DNA from: Deltaproteobacteria bacterium
GTDB lineage: Bacteria; Myxococcota_A; Polyangia; Polyangiales; Ga0077539
NCBI GenBank assembly: GCA_947477565.1
Contig: CANJUR010000014.1
Location: forward strand, 1-64,000
Length of the DNA: 64,000 nt
Reading direction: 5' to 3'
Positions 47,440 through 55,840 of the stretch are shown piece by piece; the first letter of the stretch is position 1, and each line of letters opens with the position of its first letter. Below the pieces are notes generated by a model. That model saw only the letters and a list, made by a program, of their open reading frames with translations, did no database searches and was not told the origin of the DNA. The translations under genes were made by a program, and so were the position numbers.

Positions 47440-47513
47440 GGTGACTGACGGGGATTGAACCCGCGACCATCGGAGCCACAATCCGATGCTCTACCAGCTG
47501 AGCTACAGCCACC
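47440..47513 (-). tRNA. tRNA-His (anticodon GTG)
   Basis: A 74-nt cloverleaf including the extra 5' G (G-1) opposite discriminator C, the hallmark of tRNA-His. Acceptor GTGGCTG/CAGTCAC has one G-T pair; anticodon stem TCGGA/TCCGA with loop TTGTGGC (GTG); T-arm GCGGG/CCCGT with TTCAATC. It is transcribed before tRNA-Arg(TCG). Confidence 0.95.
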
Positions 47514-47528
47514 GAACCAAGGAAAAGG

Positions 47529-47557
47529 CGTTTACCCCAGAACTTTCACGCTGTCAT
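47529..47557 (-). promoter_or_regulatory. Promoter of the tRNA-His/tRNA-Arg unit
   Basis: On the minus strand ATGACA (47552-47557, one or two changes from TTGACA) and TAAACG (47529-47534) are separated by 17 bases, with the -10-like hexamer 15 bases before tRNA-His. It matches the tRNA-Lys promoter in -10 sequence and spacing. Confidence 0.5.
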
Positions 47558-47640
47558 CAAACTGAATGAAAAAAATACGATGCAGGTGTCTTAGGCCGCC
47601 CAGAGCGTGATAGGGTCCCCTCACCTTCCGCATCGGCGGA

Positions 47641-47714
47641 CGGGGTGTAGCACAGCCTGGTAGTGCACTAGCTTTGGGAGCTAGATGTCGTGGGTTCGAA
47701 TCCCTCCGCCCCGA
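47641..47714 (+). tRNA. tRNA-Pro (anticodon TGG)
   Basis: A 74-nt cloverleaf: acceptor CGGGGTG/CGCCCCG, D-arm GCAC/GTGC, anticodon stem CTAGC/GCTAG with loop TTTGGGA (TGG), T-arm GTGGG/CCCTC with TTCGAAT loop and one T-T mismatch, discriminator A. CCA is not encoded. It is followed 12 bases later by tRNA-Arg(TCT). Confidence 0.95.
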
Positions 47715-47726
47715 CCCTTCTCGTTC

Positions 47727-47800
47727 GTGCCCGTAGCTCAATCGGATAGAGCAGCGGCCTTCTAAGCCGCCGGTTGCGCGTTCGAGTCGCGCCGGGCACG
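47727..47800 (+). tRNA. tRNA-Arg (anticodon TCT)
   Basis: A 74-nt cloverleaf: acceptor GTGCCCG/CGGGCAC, D-arm GCTC/GAGC, anticodon stem GCGGC/GCCGC with loop CTTCTAA (TCT, reading AGA), T-arm GCGCG/CGCGC with TTCGAGT, discriminator G. Probably co-transcribed with tRNA-Pro. No gene follows closely on this strand. Confidence 0.95.
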
Positions 47801-47896
47801 CCGAAAATCCCTAAGTTTTCACGGAGTCCTAACCCGAGTCGAGCTTGTGCGACCGACGTCAGCACTCGCCCCATGGGGAAGTTAAGGGTCAGCGTG

Positions 47897-48190
47897 TCAG
47901 CCGACCCTTCGATGTCGGATCACCGCGGCAGTGTCGGCCCGGGAGAGCATCGCGGCGAAGCTTAGAAACTGCGATCGTCCCTCAAGGCCTTCACGGCTGC
48001 GATATGCGCTGCGCGCGTGCAAACCGGCGTCGACAAGATGCTGCGCTTGCCTTTCGTGCTTGCTCACTTCGGACTGCTTCAGTTGCGGCGCTCGCATGCC
48101 GCCGCCGACCTCGTCGCGAACCAGCACGCTCTCGATCGGGCTCGGAACGTACCCGGCACGCACGTCCGATAGCGTGACCCGACGCCCCAT
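47897..48190 (-). other. Possible gene fragment, 97 codons
   Basis: From ATG 48190 the frame reads MGRRVTLSDVRAGYVPSPI, VSKHERQAQHLVDAGLHA and LEGRSQFLSFAAMLSRAD, sequence that looks more protein-like than the surrounding shadows. No family is recognised. It diverges from the frame at 48218. Probably a remnant in the decayed tRNA island; it may equally be chance. Confidence 0.3.
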
Positions 48191-48217
48191 TTTCGTTGGA
48201 ATTATGGGAAGTAGCGG

Positions 48218-48520
48218 TTGATTACGCTGCGTCGTGAGGGCGACACGGTCGTCGCCACGCTCGAATTCCCAGCATCCGTGACCGGCGTCGCGGCGCTCGT
48301 TCCGACGACGGGCGCTTCTGCAGCGTTTAGAGCAAACCAGACTCTCGACGTCCAGGTTGCTGATGGAAGCGCCCGCGTTGTGACCGTCACCGCTACTGCT
48401 GGTGTGCGGTCGATCGTCGGGCCGACGCTGTTCCTCTCTAAGCAAGGAAGCGCGGTCCTCGACGACGTGAGCAGCCCCCCTCGGAGCGTGGACCAGCAGC
48501 CGCCTCGACCTCGGCGCTGA
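48218..48520 (+). other. Possible gene fragment, 100 codons
   Basis: A TTG at 48218 opens after an in-frame TAG six bases upstream: LRREGDTVVATLEFPASVTG, FRANQTLDVQVADGSARVV, then a Pro/Arg tail. The alternating beta-strand pattern suggests a domain of an exported or phage structural protein. The frame has no N-terminal extension or ribosome-binding site, so it may be the C-terminal piece of a lost gene. Confidence 0.35.
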
Positions 48521-48565
48521 CGCAGTCACGGCGACCCTGACCGCGGGCCATCCGTGCAACCGACA

Positions 48566-49230
48566 TCAGCCGTGCGGACCGCCCGCAACACCAGGCGCTT
48601 CCCCGTTTCCTTCGACATCAGCTCCGTCGCTACGCGCGATCTTGCGCCCGTCGGCGTCCGGTTCCGCCTCGGGCGCGCTCCCGGCGTCGGGCGCCACGAT
48701 CGTCGCGCACTGGCCCGACGCACCGGTAGTCACGCATTCGATGCCCTCGTCGCAGGGCCACACCTCGTCGAGCGAACCACCCCGTCCCAGCTCGCGACGC
48801 GCCCATCCGGCAAGCACACGCTCCGCTGCCTACGAGCACGCTTCCCTCGAAGTGCCCCGTGCAGCTCACGAGACTCGCGAGCCGGATGTGCAGCTACGCC
48901 GACTCGAGGCTGCGTACGATAACCCGGGGGGGGCAGTTCCGGTGTGCGACTCCTCGAGTAAGCAGAGCCGCGTGTGGGCGTCGTTGAGCCAGCCGGCACA
49001 CATCACGATGTGGACGGTGTGATCGCTGACGCTCCCGGGGAAGTGCAATACGGAATCGCGCTGTAAGTCCAGTCGAACGCCCGATCGAGCATCGCGGCCG
49101 CGTCGGCGGGCGCCTGGGAGCGAATCGTCCCCTCGCTACAGTCCGCAGGGTGATGGCGCTCACGGCGCGCTCGATAGGCTCCGGGCCGGCTCCCGCGACG
49201 CAGCCCAGACTCAGCTAAAAGACTACGCAT
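48566..49230 (-). pseudogene. Decayed Cys-rich exported-protein gene with several frameshifts
   Basis: Reading the minus strand, coherent stretches move between frames: DCSEGTIRSQAPADAAAMLD and FDWTYSAIPYC, then SDHTVHIVMCAGWLNDAHTR and LCLLEESHTG, then SCTGHFEGSVLVGSGACACR, then CDEGIECVTTGASGQCATIV and DAGSAPEAEPDADG. The last is the Cys and D/P-rich style of the lipoproteins elsewhere in this window. At least three frame changes are needed, so it is a pseudogene. Confidence 0.55.
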
Positions 49231-49411
49231 CTAGTGATTGCGTCGAGTCTCAACGTGCCATCTGCTCCTGCTGTGGGGGTGGGCAACTCCGAGCTGGGCG
49301 GCGTCAACGGCGCGACTTTCCCCCCCGTCTTTAGAGGTGCGACTGAAAAAATCGATCTCCCTCTAAATAACTGTACGACTCCCGAGCGATTGTCATGGTA
49401 AGGAACTCTCG

Positions 49412-49473
49412 CCGGAGCGGTCCGCATGGTCCCTATCCCCCCCCCTTTGGGGCTGTGCAATGGGCCGCTCCGG
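49412..49473. other. Long imperfect hairpin, about 62 nt
   Basis: CCGGAGCGG (49412-49420) pairs exactly with CCGCTCCGG (49465-49473); the stem extends through TCC/GGG (one T-G pair) and, after a three-base bulge, GCA/TGC. The loop holds a run of nine Cs then TTTGGGG. An AT-rich stretch (49325-49400) lies just before it. It could be a structured RNA, a terminator-like element or the end of a small mobile element. Confidence 0.4.
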
Positions 49474-49539
49474 TTTACTTCTTGTTGTGTGATGACACGA
49501 CAAGAGAACACCTATGTTGGCTGTCACTTGAAGTGCTCT

Positions 49540-50063
49540 CTACCTTCTGGCCCAACCCCAGGCAGCGGGGCCATCGGGATGATGCCCGGCCGCTTTGTCG
49601 TCGGCCACCAGACCAGGCCCTGCGAGCATTGCCTCCGGATCATCGAGGTCATCCAGAGTTGGGACTCCGTCTTTAGCCGGGTCGAGCAGGTAGAGCCGTC
49701 CGGCGGCGATCGAGAGAGCCACCGCGATGTTGGTGAACACGCGCCCTTCGGCTCTCATCCGCTCGACCTCCGGCCGAGTGAGGGTTGCGGTGTCCACGGC
49801 CCCAGGCCGCCGCCGCGCCACGCCCGGGCGCAATCGGTTGTGGGTCGCCCTGGCAATGGACTGCCGATCGTTTCGCCAAACCCGAGGGCGCACCCGAAGC
49901 GCATCCGATCGGCCGCTTCGATGGTCCAGGGTTGACGCTGACGTTGGCTCCACGGTGAATCGTCGCGTGTACCCATCAAGACGTCTCCGCTGCGAGCCGA
50001 CCGTCTCCCGGGCGACCCTGGATACCTCCCTTCCGTTTGCCGCAACACCATCGGCCCGGGCAA
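49540..50063 (-). pseudogene. Decayed gene remnant, minus strand
   Basis: Two frames hold protein-like stretches: IEAADRMRFGCALGFGETIG (about 49930-49870) and, in another frame downstream, VERMRAEGRVFTNIAVALSI and LLDPAKDGVPTLDDLDDPE. Neither has a credible start. The last reads like a catalytic or regulatory domain end, but I cannot name a family. Listed because nothing else explains this 500-bp stretch. Confidence 0.35.
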
Positions 50064-50232
50064 CGTGACCGTCGATCAACACAGCGCGACGGGCGCTTTC
50101 GGCGTCAGCGCAGGAAGGCTCGCGACCAACCGCGTGCACAGCATCATCGTCGAGGGATTCCCCCTAACGTGCAACGAAGGGATTCGCTGTCCTCACCTCC
50201 GCGCTGCAGGGTCGTCTGTCGGGCCGCGCGAT

Positions 50233-51078
50233 GTGCACATACGCACCGGTCTCGGAATACTCACTCTTGTATTCTCCGCGGGCTGCGGTGTCGCCATCGA
50301 AGAGCCAGGCGACCTCGCCGACGCTGCGGCCGACGCTGCCCTGGACGATCGGTTTCCCGCGGACGATCGGCCGTCCAGCGACGCTGATGCCGGGCAAGAC
50401 GTCCCGCTCGGTCGCGCCTCGTCGGCCGACGGCGGATGCTCTGCAGAGATGGCCCTCGTCGAGGGGCGCGTCTGCGTCGATCGCTGGGAGGAGCACCTCG
50501 AGGCCCGGGACCTCGACGGCGGAATCGCCGCATGGTCGCCGTACCTCAACCCGGGCACGCGATGGGTGCGCGCGGTGTCCACGGAAGGAGAGGTCCCGCA
50601 GGGGTACATCACCGGTGCCGAGTCGCGCGATGCCTGCCGCAACGCCGGTAAGCACCTCTGCGCACTCGCCGATTGGCTCGCCGCCTGCCGAGGGCCCGCC
50701 CGGCAGATCTACCCTTACGGCAACACGTATGTTCATCGCCGGTGCAACGAGGGCCGCACGCCGCATCCGGTGGTGCAGTTCTATGGCACCGCCGTCGGGG
50801 TATTCACCTTCGCCCGCATGAACGACCCGGGCATCAACCAGCAGCCCGACAGCCTGGCACGCGCAGGCGCGCTCACCGGGTGCGTCTCCCCAGACGGCCT
50901 CGCGGACATGGTCGGCAACCTCCACGAGTGGATCGATGACCCCGCCGGCACCTTCAAGGGTGGCTTCTATGCCGACGCGGAAATCAACGGACGCGGGTGC
51001 CTCTACACCACCACCGCACACAACCTCGACTACCGCGATTACTCCACCGGGTTTCGCTGCTGCGCCAACCCCCGTTGA
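50233..51078 (+). CDS. Lipoprotein with FGE-sulfatase (SUMF1-like) domain
   Basis: A 281-aa lipoprotein. The GTG at 50233 gives a signal peptide with lipobox VFSAGC; the frame is open further upstream but those residues are not a signal. An Asp-rich linker is followed by a C-type-lectin-like FGE fold: EMALVEGRVCVDRWEEHL, NAGKHLCALADWLAACRG, DMVGNLHEWIDD and DYRDYSTGFRCC. It resembles SUMF1/FGE-like domains of myxobacteria, many of which are not formylglycine-generating. It precedes a transglutaminase-like lipoprotein by 79 bp. Confidence 0.85.
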   Translation: MHIRTGLGILTLVFSAGCGVAIEEPGDLADAAADAALDDRFPADDRPSSDADAGQDVPLGRASSADGGCSAEMALVEGRVCVDRWEEHLEARDLDGGIAAWSPYLNPGTRWVRAVSTEGEVPQGYITGAESRDACRNAGKHLCALADWLAACRGPARQIYPYGNTYVHRRCNEGRTPHPVVQFYGTAVGVFTFARMNDPGINQQPDSLARAGALTGCVSPDGLADMVGNLHEWIDDPAGTFKGGFYADAEINGRGCLYTTTAHNLDYRDYSTGFRCCANPR

Positions 51079-51157
51079 GCGTTCCGGTAGCCTCGAAGCA
51101 TTCCCTCGTTACGAACGCTCTCCGCGCGCCCTGTGTAGGATCCCCCCGATCGCGCCG

Positions 51158-52819
51158 ATGTCCTTGTTCCGACCACTCTCCCTGTTGCTGATTTTTTTGA
51201 TGATTGGCGGATGTCGCCGTCGGCCCGCACCGCACTGCGCGCGAGACGTGCTGCACATCGAGCCGACGCATGAGTCCTGCGATCCGGCGCCGCGCTGCCC
51301 CGACGCCGACGCTCCGGCAGTCAGTCTCGCGGACAACCTGGCCTACGAGCGCATCCGGGAGATCGCCGCCCGCTCACCTGCGGACATCGACCTCGGCGAG
51401 GTGAGCGCATGGATGTCCTACGCTCGCGACCCCGACGTGGACGTCCCGGGAGTTCTCCACCAACTCGACGCAATGGCAGCAGAGGTGCGCGGTGTGCTCC
51501 CGCGGATCTGCGATTCCCGCTGCCGCCTGCGCGCCCTCGTGAGCCACGTTTTCCACGTCTGGCGCTTCGAGGCGGTCAGCGATCCCAACGGTCTCTACAA
51601 CGACCCTGACCGCGACCTCATCGACACCGTGCTCGAGCAGCGCCGGGGGTACTGCGAGGGCCTCTCCGTGCTGCTGCTCGCTCTCGGTCGCCGGCTCGAA
51701 ATCCCCCTCGCGGGTGTGCTCCGACGCCAGCATATCTACGTGCGGTACATGGGCGATGGGCGACGCTGGGACGTAGACCTCACTCGTTACGGAGCAACGC
51801 CTTTACCTGATCCGGTATTGCCGTTGTGCCACCCAAGGGAGGGCCTCTACGAGCGCCCGCTCGACGCGCGTGAATTAGTCGGGCAGGTGGTCTCGGTGGT
51901 GGGTATTCTCGACGGGCTGCAAGCGCGCCGGGCCTGGCTCGACGCAGCGATGGCCTGGGCGCCGATGGACCCAGATCTGCGAAATAACCGCGGCGTCGAG
52001 CGCGAGCGCGACCTCGATCTCGCGGGCGCCCTCGACGACTACCGGACGGCGGCGATGCTGGATCCATGCGCGGCGTTTTACCGAGTGAACATCGTGGGAG
52101 TGCTGCGCCGTCTCGGGCGTGCGGCGGAGGCCCAGCAGACCCTCGCGGCGCTGGAGGAGGACATCACCCGGGGCGCCGCCGAGGACGACCCGCTCTACGT
52201 GTCCCTCGCTCATGGTGACCTCGCGCTCGAACACGGCGACGACAGCGCAGCGGAGCGTTGGTACCTGCGCGCGACGGTAGCCTCCGAGGGCGCGCCGGTA
52301 GCGCGGGAGTCTTTCGGCGTCGCGCGGCTGGTGCAGGGGGACGCGCAGGGGGCGGCGCAGGAGTTTCTCGCGGCCCTGGAGCAGGGGCCCGACCCGGACA
52401 TTCGTATCTGGCTGGTCGAGGCGCTCGCGGTGTCGGGTCTGGCCGACCCACGGGTGGAACTTGACCGCGCAGCGCGGGACGGCGCGGCACTCGAGGATGT
52501 TCGGCTATGGCGGGCGGTGCTGGCCGAGCGCGAGGGGCGCGTGGACGACGCGATGAGCGCCGCGCGGGCGTGCCTCGACTCCGAGGGATCACGCTGCTCG
52601 CGGGCCCTGGTGGTGCTCGGCGACCTCGCGCGGCGGCGCGGCGACCGGGCGTGCGCGCGGCGGTACTACGAGACCTTCCTGACGTGCGGGCCACAGGGGA
52701 GGGACCGCTACGCGCGCTGGGTCGATGGTTCGGTCACCGAACGAATGGCGGCGATGGCGCGGGAGCCCTTGTCTCCGACCGGCGATGCCGACACCCTCCG
52801 CGCCGACGGAGGAGACTGA
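51158..52819 (+). CDS. Lipoprotein with SirB1-type transglutaminase-like domain and TPR repeats
   Basis: A 553-aa protein. The ATG at 51158 (MSLFRPLSLLLIFLMIGGC) gives a lipobox MIGGC. Residues about 50-260 form a SirB1/transglutaminase-core domain with candidate Cys in QRRGYCEGLSVLLLALGRR, His in QHIYVRYMG and Asp in RWDVDLTRYG. From about 270 there are TPR-like helices (NNRGVERERDLDLAGALDDY, LALEHGDDSAAERWYLRA, ARRRGDRACARRYYETF). Similar proteins occur as periplasmic scaffolds or as inactive transglutaminases. The stop shares a base with the start of the next gene (TGATG), so the two are coupled. Confidence 0.85.
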   Translation: MSLFRPLSLLLIFLMIGGCRRRPAPHCARDVLHIEPTHESCDPAPRCPDADAPAVSLADNLAYERIREIAARSPADIDLGEVSAWMSYARDPDVDVPGVLHQLDAMAAEVRGVLPRICDSRCRLRALVSHVFHVWRFEAVSDPNGLYNDPDRDLIDTVLEQRRGYCEGLSVLLLALGRRLEIPLAGVLRRQHIYVRYMGDGRRWDVDLTRYGATPLPDPVLPLCHPREGLYERPLDARELVGQVVSVVGILDGLQARRAWLDAAMAWAPMDPDLRNNRGVERERDLDLAGALDDYRTAAMLDPCAAFYRVNIVGVLRRLGRAAEAQQTLAALEEDITRGAAEDDPLYVSLAHGDLALEHGDDSAAERWYLRATVASEGAPVARESFGVARLVQGDAQGAAQEFLAALEQGPDPDIRIWLVEALAVSGLADPRVELDRAARDGAALEDVRLWRAVLAEREGRVDDAMSAARACLDSEGSRCSRALVVLGDLARRRGDRACARRYYETFLTCGPQGRDRYARWVDGSVTERMAAMAREPLSPTGDADTLRADGGD

Positions 52820-53976
52820 TGACAACGAAAGTTCTGGCGGTATTGGGCGCAGGGATGCAGGGCACCGCGGCGGCCTACGACATGGCTCGCTTCGGTGCGG
52901 CGGCGGTGCGGCTCTTCGATCACGACGGCGCCCGCGCCGCGGCCGGCGCTGAGCGCATCAACACGCTGCTCGGGAGGTCCGTCGCGACCGGGGCTGCGCT
53001 CGATGCGCGCGACGGTGCGGCGGTGACCCGCGCGCTCGCGGGCGTCTCGGTGACGCTCTCGGGCTTGCCCTATTATCTCAACCTCGGCGCGGCGAAGGCG
53101 GCCATCGCAGCCGGGAGCTCCTTCGGTGATCTGGGAGGCAACACCGATGTGGTTTGGGAAGAGCTTGCTCTCGACGGCGAGGCGCGGGCGCGCGGAGTGA
53201 GCATCGTTCCCGACCTCGGGCTCGCACCGGGCATGGGCAATACCCTCGCGGCCTACGCGATGGGCAAGGTGAAGGGCGCGAGCCGGGTGAGCGTGCGCTG
53301 CGGGGGGTTGCCGCAGATTCCGCGGCCGCCGCTCGATTACAAGTTGGTGTTCTCCGTCGAGGGGCTGACCAACGAGTACTTCGGCCAGGCAGTGTTTCTC
53401 CGCGACAGCCGTCGCGTGGAGGTCGAGACCTTCGACGAACTCGAGTCCGTGCAGTGGCCCGGAATGCCCGCTCTCGAGGCGTTCACCACCTCCGGCGGCA
53501 CCTCCACATGCCCGTGGACCTTCGAGGGCCGCCTGGAGTCGTACGACTACAAAACCATCCGGTACGAAGGGCACTTTGCCAAGGTGAAGCTCCTCAAGGA
53601 CCTCGGGCTGCTCGACCTCGCGCCCATCGATGTGCTCGGCGCGAAGGTGGTTCCCCGGGAGGTCTTCCACTCGCTGGCGCGCGCGCGGTTGGCGTTTCCT
53701 GGTGACCGCGACCTGGTGCTGCTGCGGGTCACCTGCGCGGGCCCGGACGAGACGCTCACCCTCTCGCTGCGCGACGACCACGACGAGGCCACCGGCTTCA
53801 CTGCGATGGAACGCACCACGGCGTTTCCTGCGTCCATCGTGTGCCTCATGATGGCCGCCGGCGCGGTGTCCCCCGGGGCGCATCGGCTGGAGTCCGCCGT
53901 CGATGCCGAGCGCTTCTTCGAGGCGCTGGCCGAGCGCGGGTTCCTGCTCACCGAGGAGCGCGTCGCGCGGGCTTGA
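52819..53976 (+). CDS. Saccharopine dehydrogenase-family oxidoreductase
   Basis: A 385-aa cytoplasmic enzyme with an N-terminal Rossmann motif VLAVLGAGMQGTAAAYDMAR and the family signature GLAPGMGNTLAAYAMGK. The length and the C-terminal domain match the saccharopine/lysine 6-dehydrogenase group rather than the larger yeast-type enzymes. Expected reaction is NAD(P)-dependent oxidation of an amino acid or reductive condensation. An aldehyde dehydrogenase follows, so together they could oxidise lysine through a semialdehyde to a carboxylic acid. A GGAGGAG site lies before the start, which overlaps the preceding stop. Confidence 0.88.
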   Translation: MTTKVLAVLGAGMQGTAAAYDMARFGAAAVRLFDHDGARAAAGAERINTLLGRSVATGAALDARDGAAVTRALAGVSVTLSGLPYYLNLGAAKAAIAAGSSFGDLGGNTDVVWEELALDGEARARGVSIVPDLGLAPGMGNTLAAYAMGKVKGASRVSVRCGGLPQIPRPPLDYKLVFSVEGLTNEYFGQAVFLRDSRRVEVETFDELESVQWPGMPALEAFTTSGGTSTCPWTFEGRLESYDYKTIRYEGHFAKVKLLKDLGLLDLAPIDVLGAKVVPREVFHSLARARLAFPGDRDLVLLRVTCAGPDETLTLSLRDDHDEATGFTAMERTTAFPASIVCLMMAAGAVSPGAHRLESAVDAERFFEALAERGFLLTEERVARA

Positions 53977-54009
53977 GCCCATCGGGCGACCGGACTAGCT
54001 TCCGCCGCC

Positions 54010-55581
54010 ATGGAGAACCTTCGGAGCTACCTCGGAGGCCGCTGGATCGTTGGATCCGGCGACCGCGTCGATCTCTTCAACCCGGCGACCGAGGAGGTCG
54101 TCGCAGGGCTCCTGCCCGACGGGCTCGATTACGCGGCCGCGCTCACCTTCGCCCGCGCGCAGGGCGGCCCGGCCCTGCGGTCGATGACCTTCGCGCAGCG
54201 CGGCGCCATGCTGAAGACCCTCGCGGGCGCACTCCACGCGCATCGCGACGAACTCCTCGACATCGGTATGCTCAACGGTGGCAACACCCGCTCGGACGCC
54301 AAGTTCGACGTCGATGGAGCGATTGGTACGTTGACGTACTATGCCGAGCTCGGGGCCTCCCTCGGCGACGCGCGCTGGCTCATCGATGGTCCGTCGGTCT
54401 CGCTCGCTCGCTCTTCCAAGGTCACTGCGCAGCACGTGCTCACCCCGCGCGTCGGCGTCGCGGTGCACGTCAACGCGTTCAACTTCCCGGCCTGGGGACT
54501 CGCGGAGAAGGCCGCCGTCGCGCTGCTCGCGGGCGTCCCGGTGTTCGCCCGCCCAGCGCCTGCCACCGCCTGGCTCGCCGCCCGCGTGATGGAAATCTTC
54601 GTCGCCACCGACGCCCTTCCGGTGGGGGCGCTTTCGCTCTCGGTCGGCGCTCCCGGTGACCTTCTCGACCACCTCGGCCCGCAGGACGTCTTTGCTTTTA
54701 CCGGGTCAGGTAAGACCGGGGCGCTCCTGCGCGGGCGGCCCAACCTCCTGGCGAGCGGGACCCACGTCAACGTGGAGGCCGACAGCCTCAACGGCGCGGT
54801 GCTGGGCCTCGACGTCGAGCGCGGCGGCGACACCTGGACTCTGATGGTCTCCGACCTCGTGCGCGACATCACCCAGAAGGCCGGGCAGAAGTGCACGGCG
54901 ATTCGGCGGGTGCTGGTGCCGCGCGAGCGCCTCGACGATCTGGAGGAGGACGTCCTCGAGCGCCTCGCGGTGGTGCGAACGGGCGATCCGCGGGCGACTG
55001 GAGTGACCATGGGACCGCTGGCAACGGCGGCGCAGTTGGAACACGTGCGCACGGGCCTCGAGCGGCTGATCGCGTCGGGTGCACGGGCCGTCGGTGGCGG
55101 CCCGGGGCGAATCGACGGCGAAGGGGTGGCCGCGGGCAAAGGGTATTTCGTGGCGCCCACGCTGCTGCGGGTAGACGACGCGGCGACCGGCGACGCGGTG
55201 CACTCGCACGAGGTGTTTGGGCCGAGCGCGACGCTTATTCCGTACGCGAGCGCGGGCGAGGCGGTGGCGCTGCTGGCGCGCGGCGGCGGCGGGCTCGTCA
55301 CGTCGGTGTACAGCGAGGACCGATCCTTCGCGGCGGAGGTGGTGATGGGGACGGCGCCCTTCCACGGTCGCGTGACGGCGGTCAACGCCAAGGTCGCGGG
55401 CGCATGGATCGGCCCAGGCGCGGTGCTCCCGCAGTTGGTGCACGGCGGCCCGGGGCACGCGGGCGGCGGCGAAGAACTGGGCGGCGCGCGGGGACTCGGA
55501 CTCTACCTGCAGCGAACGGCGATTCAGGGGTATGGGCCGCTGGTGGAGTTCATCACCGGGGCGGGTACACGGGTCGGTTGA
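54010..55581 (+). CDS. Aldehyde dehydrogenase, BoxD/PaaZ-like
   Basis: A 523-aa NAD(P)-dependent aldehyde dehydrogenase. The catalytic Cys is in QKAGQKCTAIRR (about 298) and Glu in VNVEADSLNG (about 257); nucleotide-binding FAFTGSGKTG is present. It resembles 3,4-dehydroadipyl-CoA semialdehyde dehydrogenase (BoxD) and the aldehyde-dehydrogenase half of PaaZ, both acting on CoA-linked semialdehydes in aromatic degradation. No other box or paa genes are near; a role with the saccharopine-dehydrogenase-family gene upstream (33 bp away) is possible. Substrate undecided. Confidence 0.88.
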   Translation: MENLRSYLGGRWIVGSGDRVDLFNPATEEVVAGLLPDGLDYAAALTFARAQGGPALRSMTFAQRGAMLKTLAGALHAHRDELLDIGMLNGGNTRSDAKFDVDGAIGTLTYYAELGASLGDARWLIDGPSVSLARSSKVTAQHVLTPRVGVAVHVNAFNFPAWGLAEKAAVALLAGVPVFARPAPATAWLAARVMEIFVATDALPVGALSLSVGAPGDLLDHLGPQDVFAFTGSGKTGALLRGRPNLLASGTHVNVEADSLNGAVLGLDVERGGDTWTLMVSDLVRDITQKAGQKCTAIRRVLVPRERLDDLEEDVLERLAVVRTGDPRATGVTMGPLATAAQLEHVRTGLERLIASGARAVGGGPGRIDGEGVAAGKGYFVAPTLLRVDDAATGDAVHSHEVFGPSATLIPYASAGEAVALLARGGGGLVTSVYSEDRSFAAEVVMGTAPFHGRVTAVNAKVAGAWIGPGAVLPQLVHGGPGHAGGGEELGGARGLGLYLQRTAIQGYGPLVEFITGAGTRVG

Positions 55582-55627
55582 TTCCAGAACACGGACCGCC
55601 TAGAAGGGCGATCGGAGCGAAGCGAAC

Positions 55628-55789
55628 ATGTCAGTCGATCATCACGCCGCCATCGAAGACGAAGACTTCCAGCGCATGCGCGCTTACGACAAGAACTGGA
55701 GCGGGGCGAAGTTCATCGGCGTATTGTTTGCCACTCTCGCCGTCGCCCTCACGATCATCTACGGGCTCTCGAGCATGGGTTCCGGCTGA
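55628..55789 (+). CDS. Small single-span membrane protein, 53 aa
   Basis: The frame starts MSVDHHAAIEDEDFQRMRAY at 55628 and ends at a TGA at 55787-55789. A charged N terminus is followed by WSGAKFIGVLFATLAVALTI, a single membrane span, and ends IYGLSSMGSG. No family is recognised. It lies 46 bp after the aldehyde dehydrogenase and ends just before a terminator-like hairpin. Listed because sequence and coding pattern are convincing although it is short. Confidence 0.7.
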   Translation: MSVDHHAAIEDEDFQRMRAYDKNWSGAKFIGVLFATLAVALTIIYGLSSMGSG

Positions 55790-55803
55790 TCGTTCCGAGT
55801 GTC

Positions 55804-55823
55804 GCGGGGCTTTGGTGCCCCGC
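55804..55823. terminator. Convergent-gene terminator hairpin
   Basis: GCGGGGC (55804-55810) and GCCCCGC (55817-55823) form a 7-bp GC-rich stem around TTTGGT. It lies between the small membrane protein and the convergent TonB receptor, so it probably terminates both transcripts. It lacks a long U tract. Confidence 0.5.
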
Positions 55824-55840
55824 CAATCACACATCGCTGA

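Noticed and set aside
55628-55789. Treating the 53-aa frame as part of the aldehyde dehydrogenase transcript's untranslated end
   Set aside because: The sequence has a clear start, a charged N terminus and one membrane span, so a small membrane protein is the better reading.
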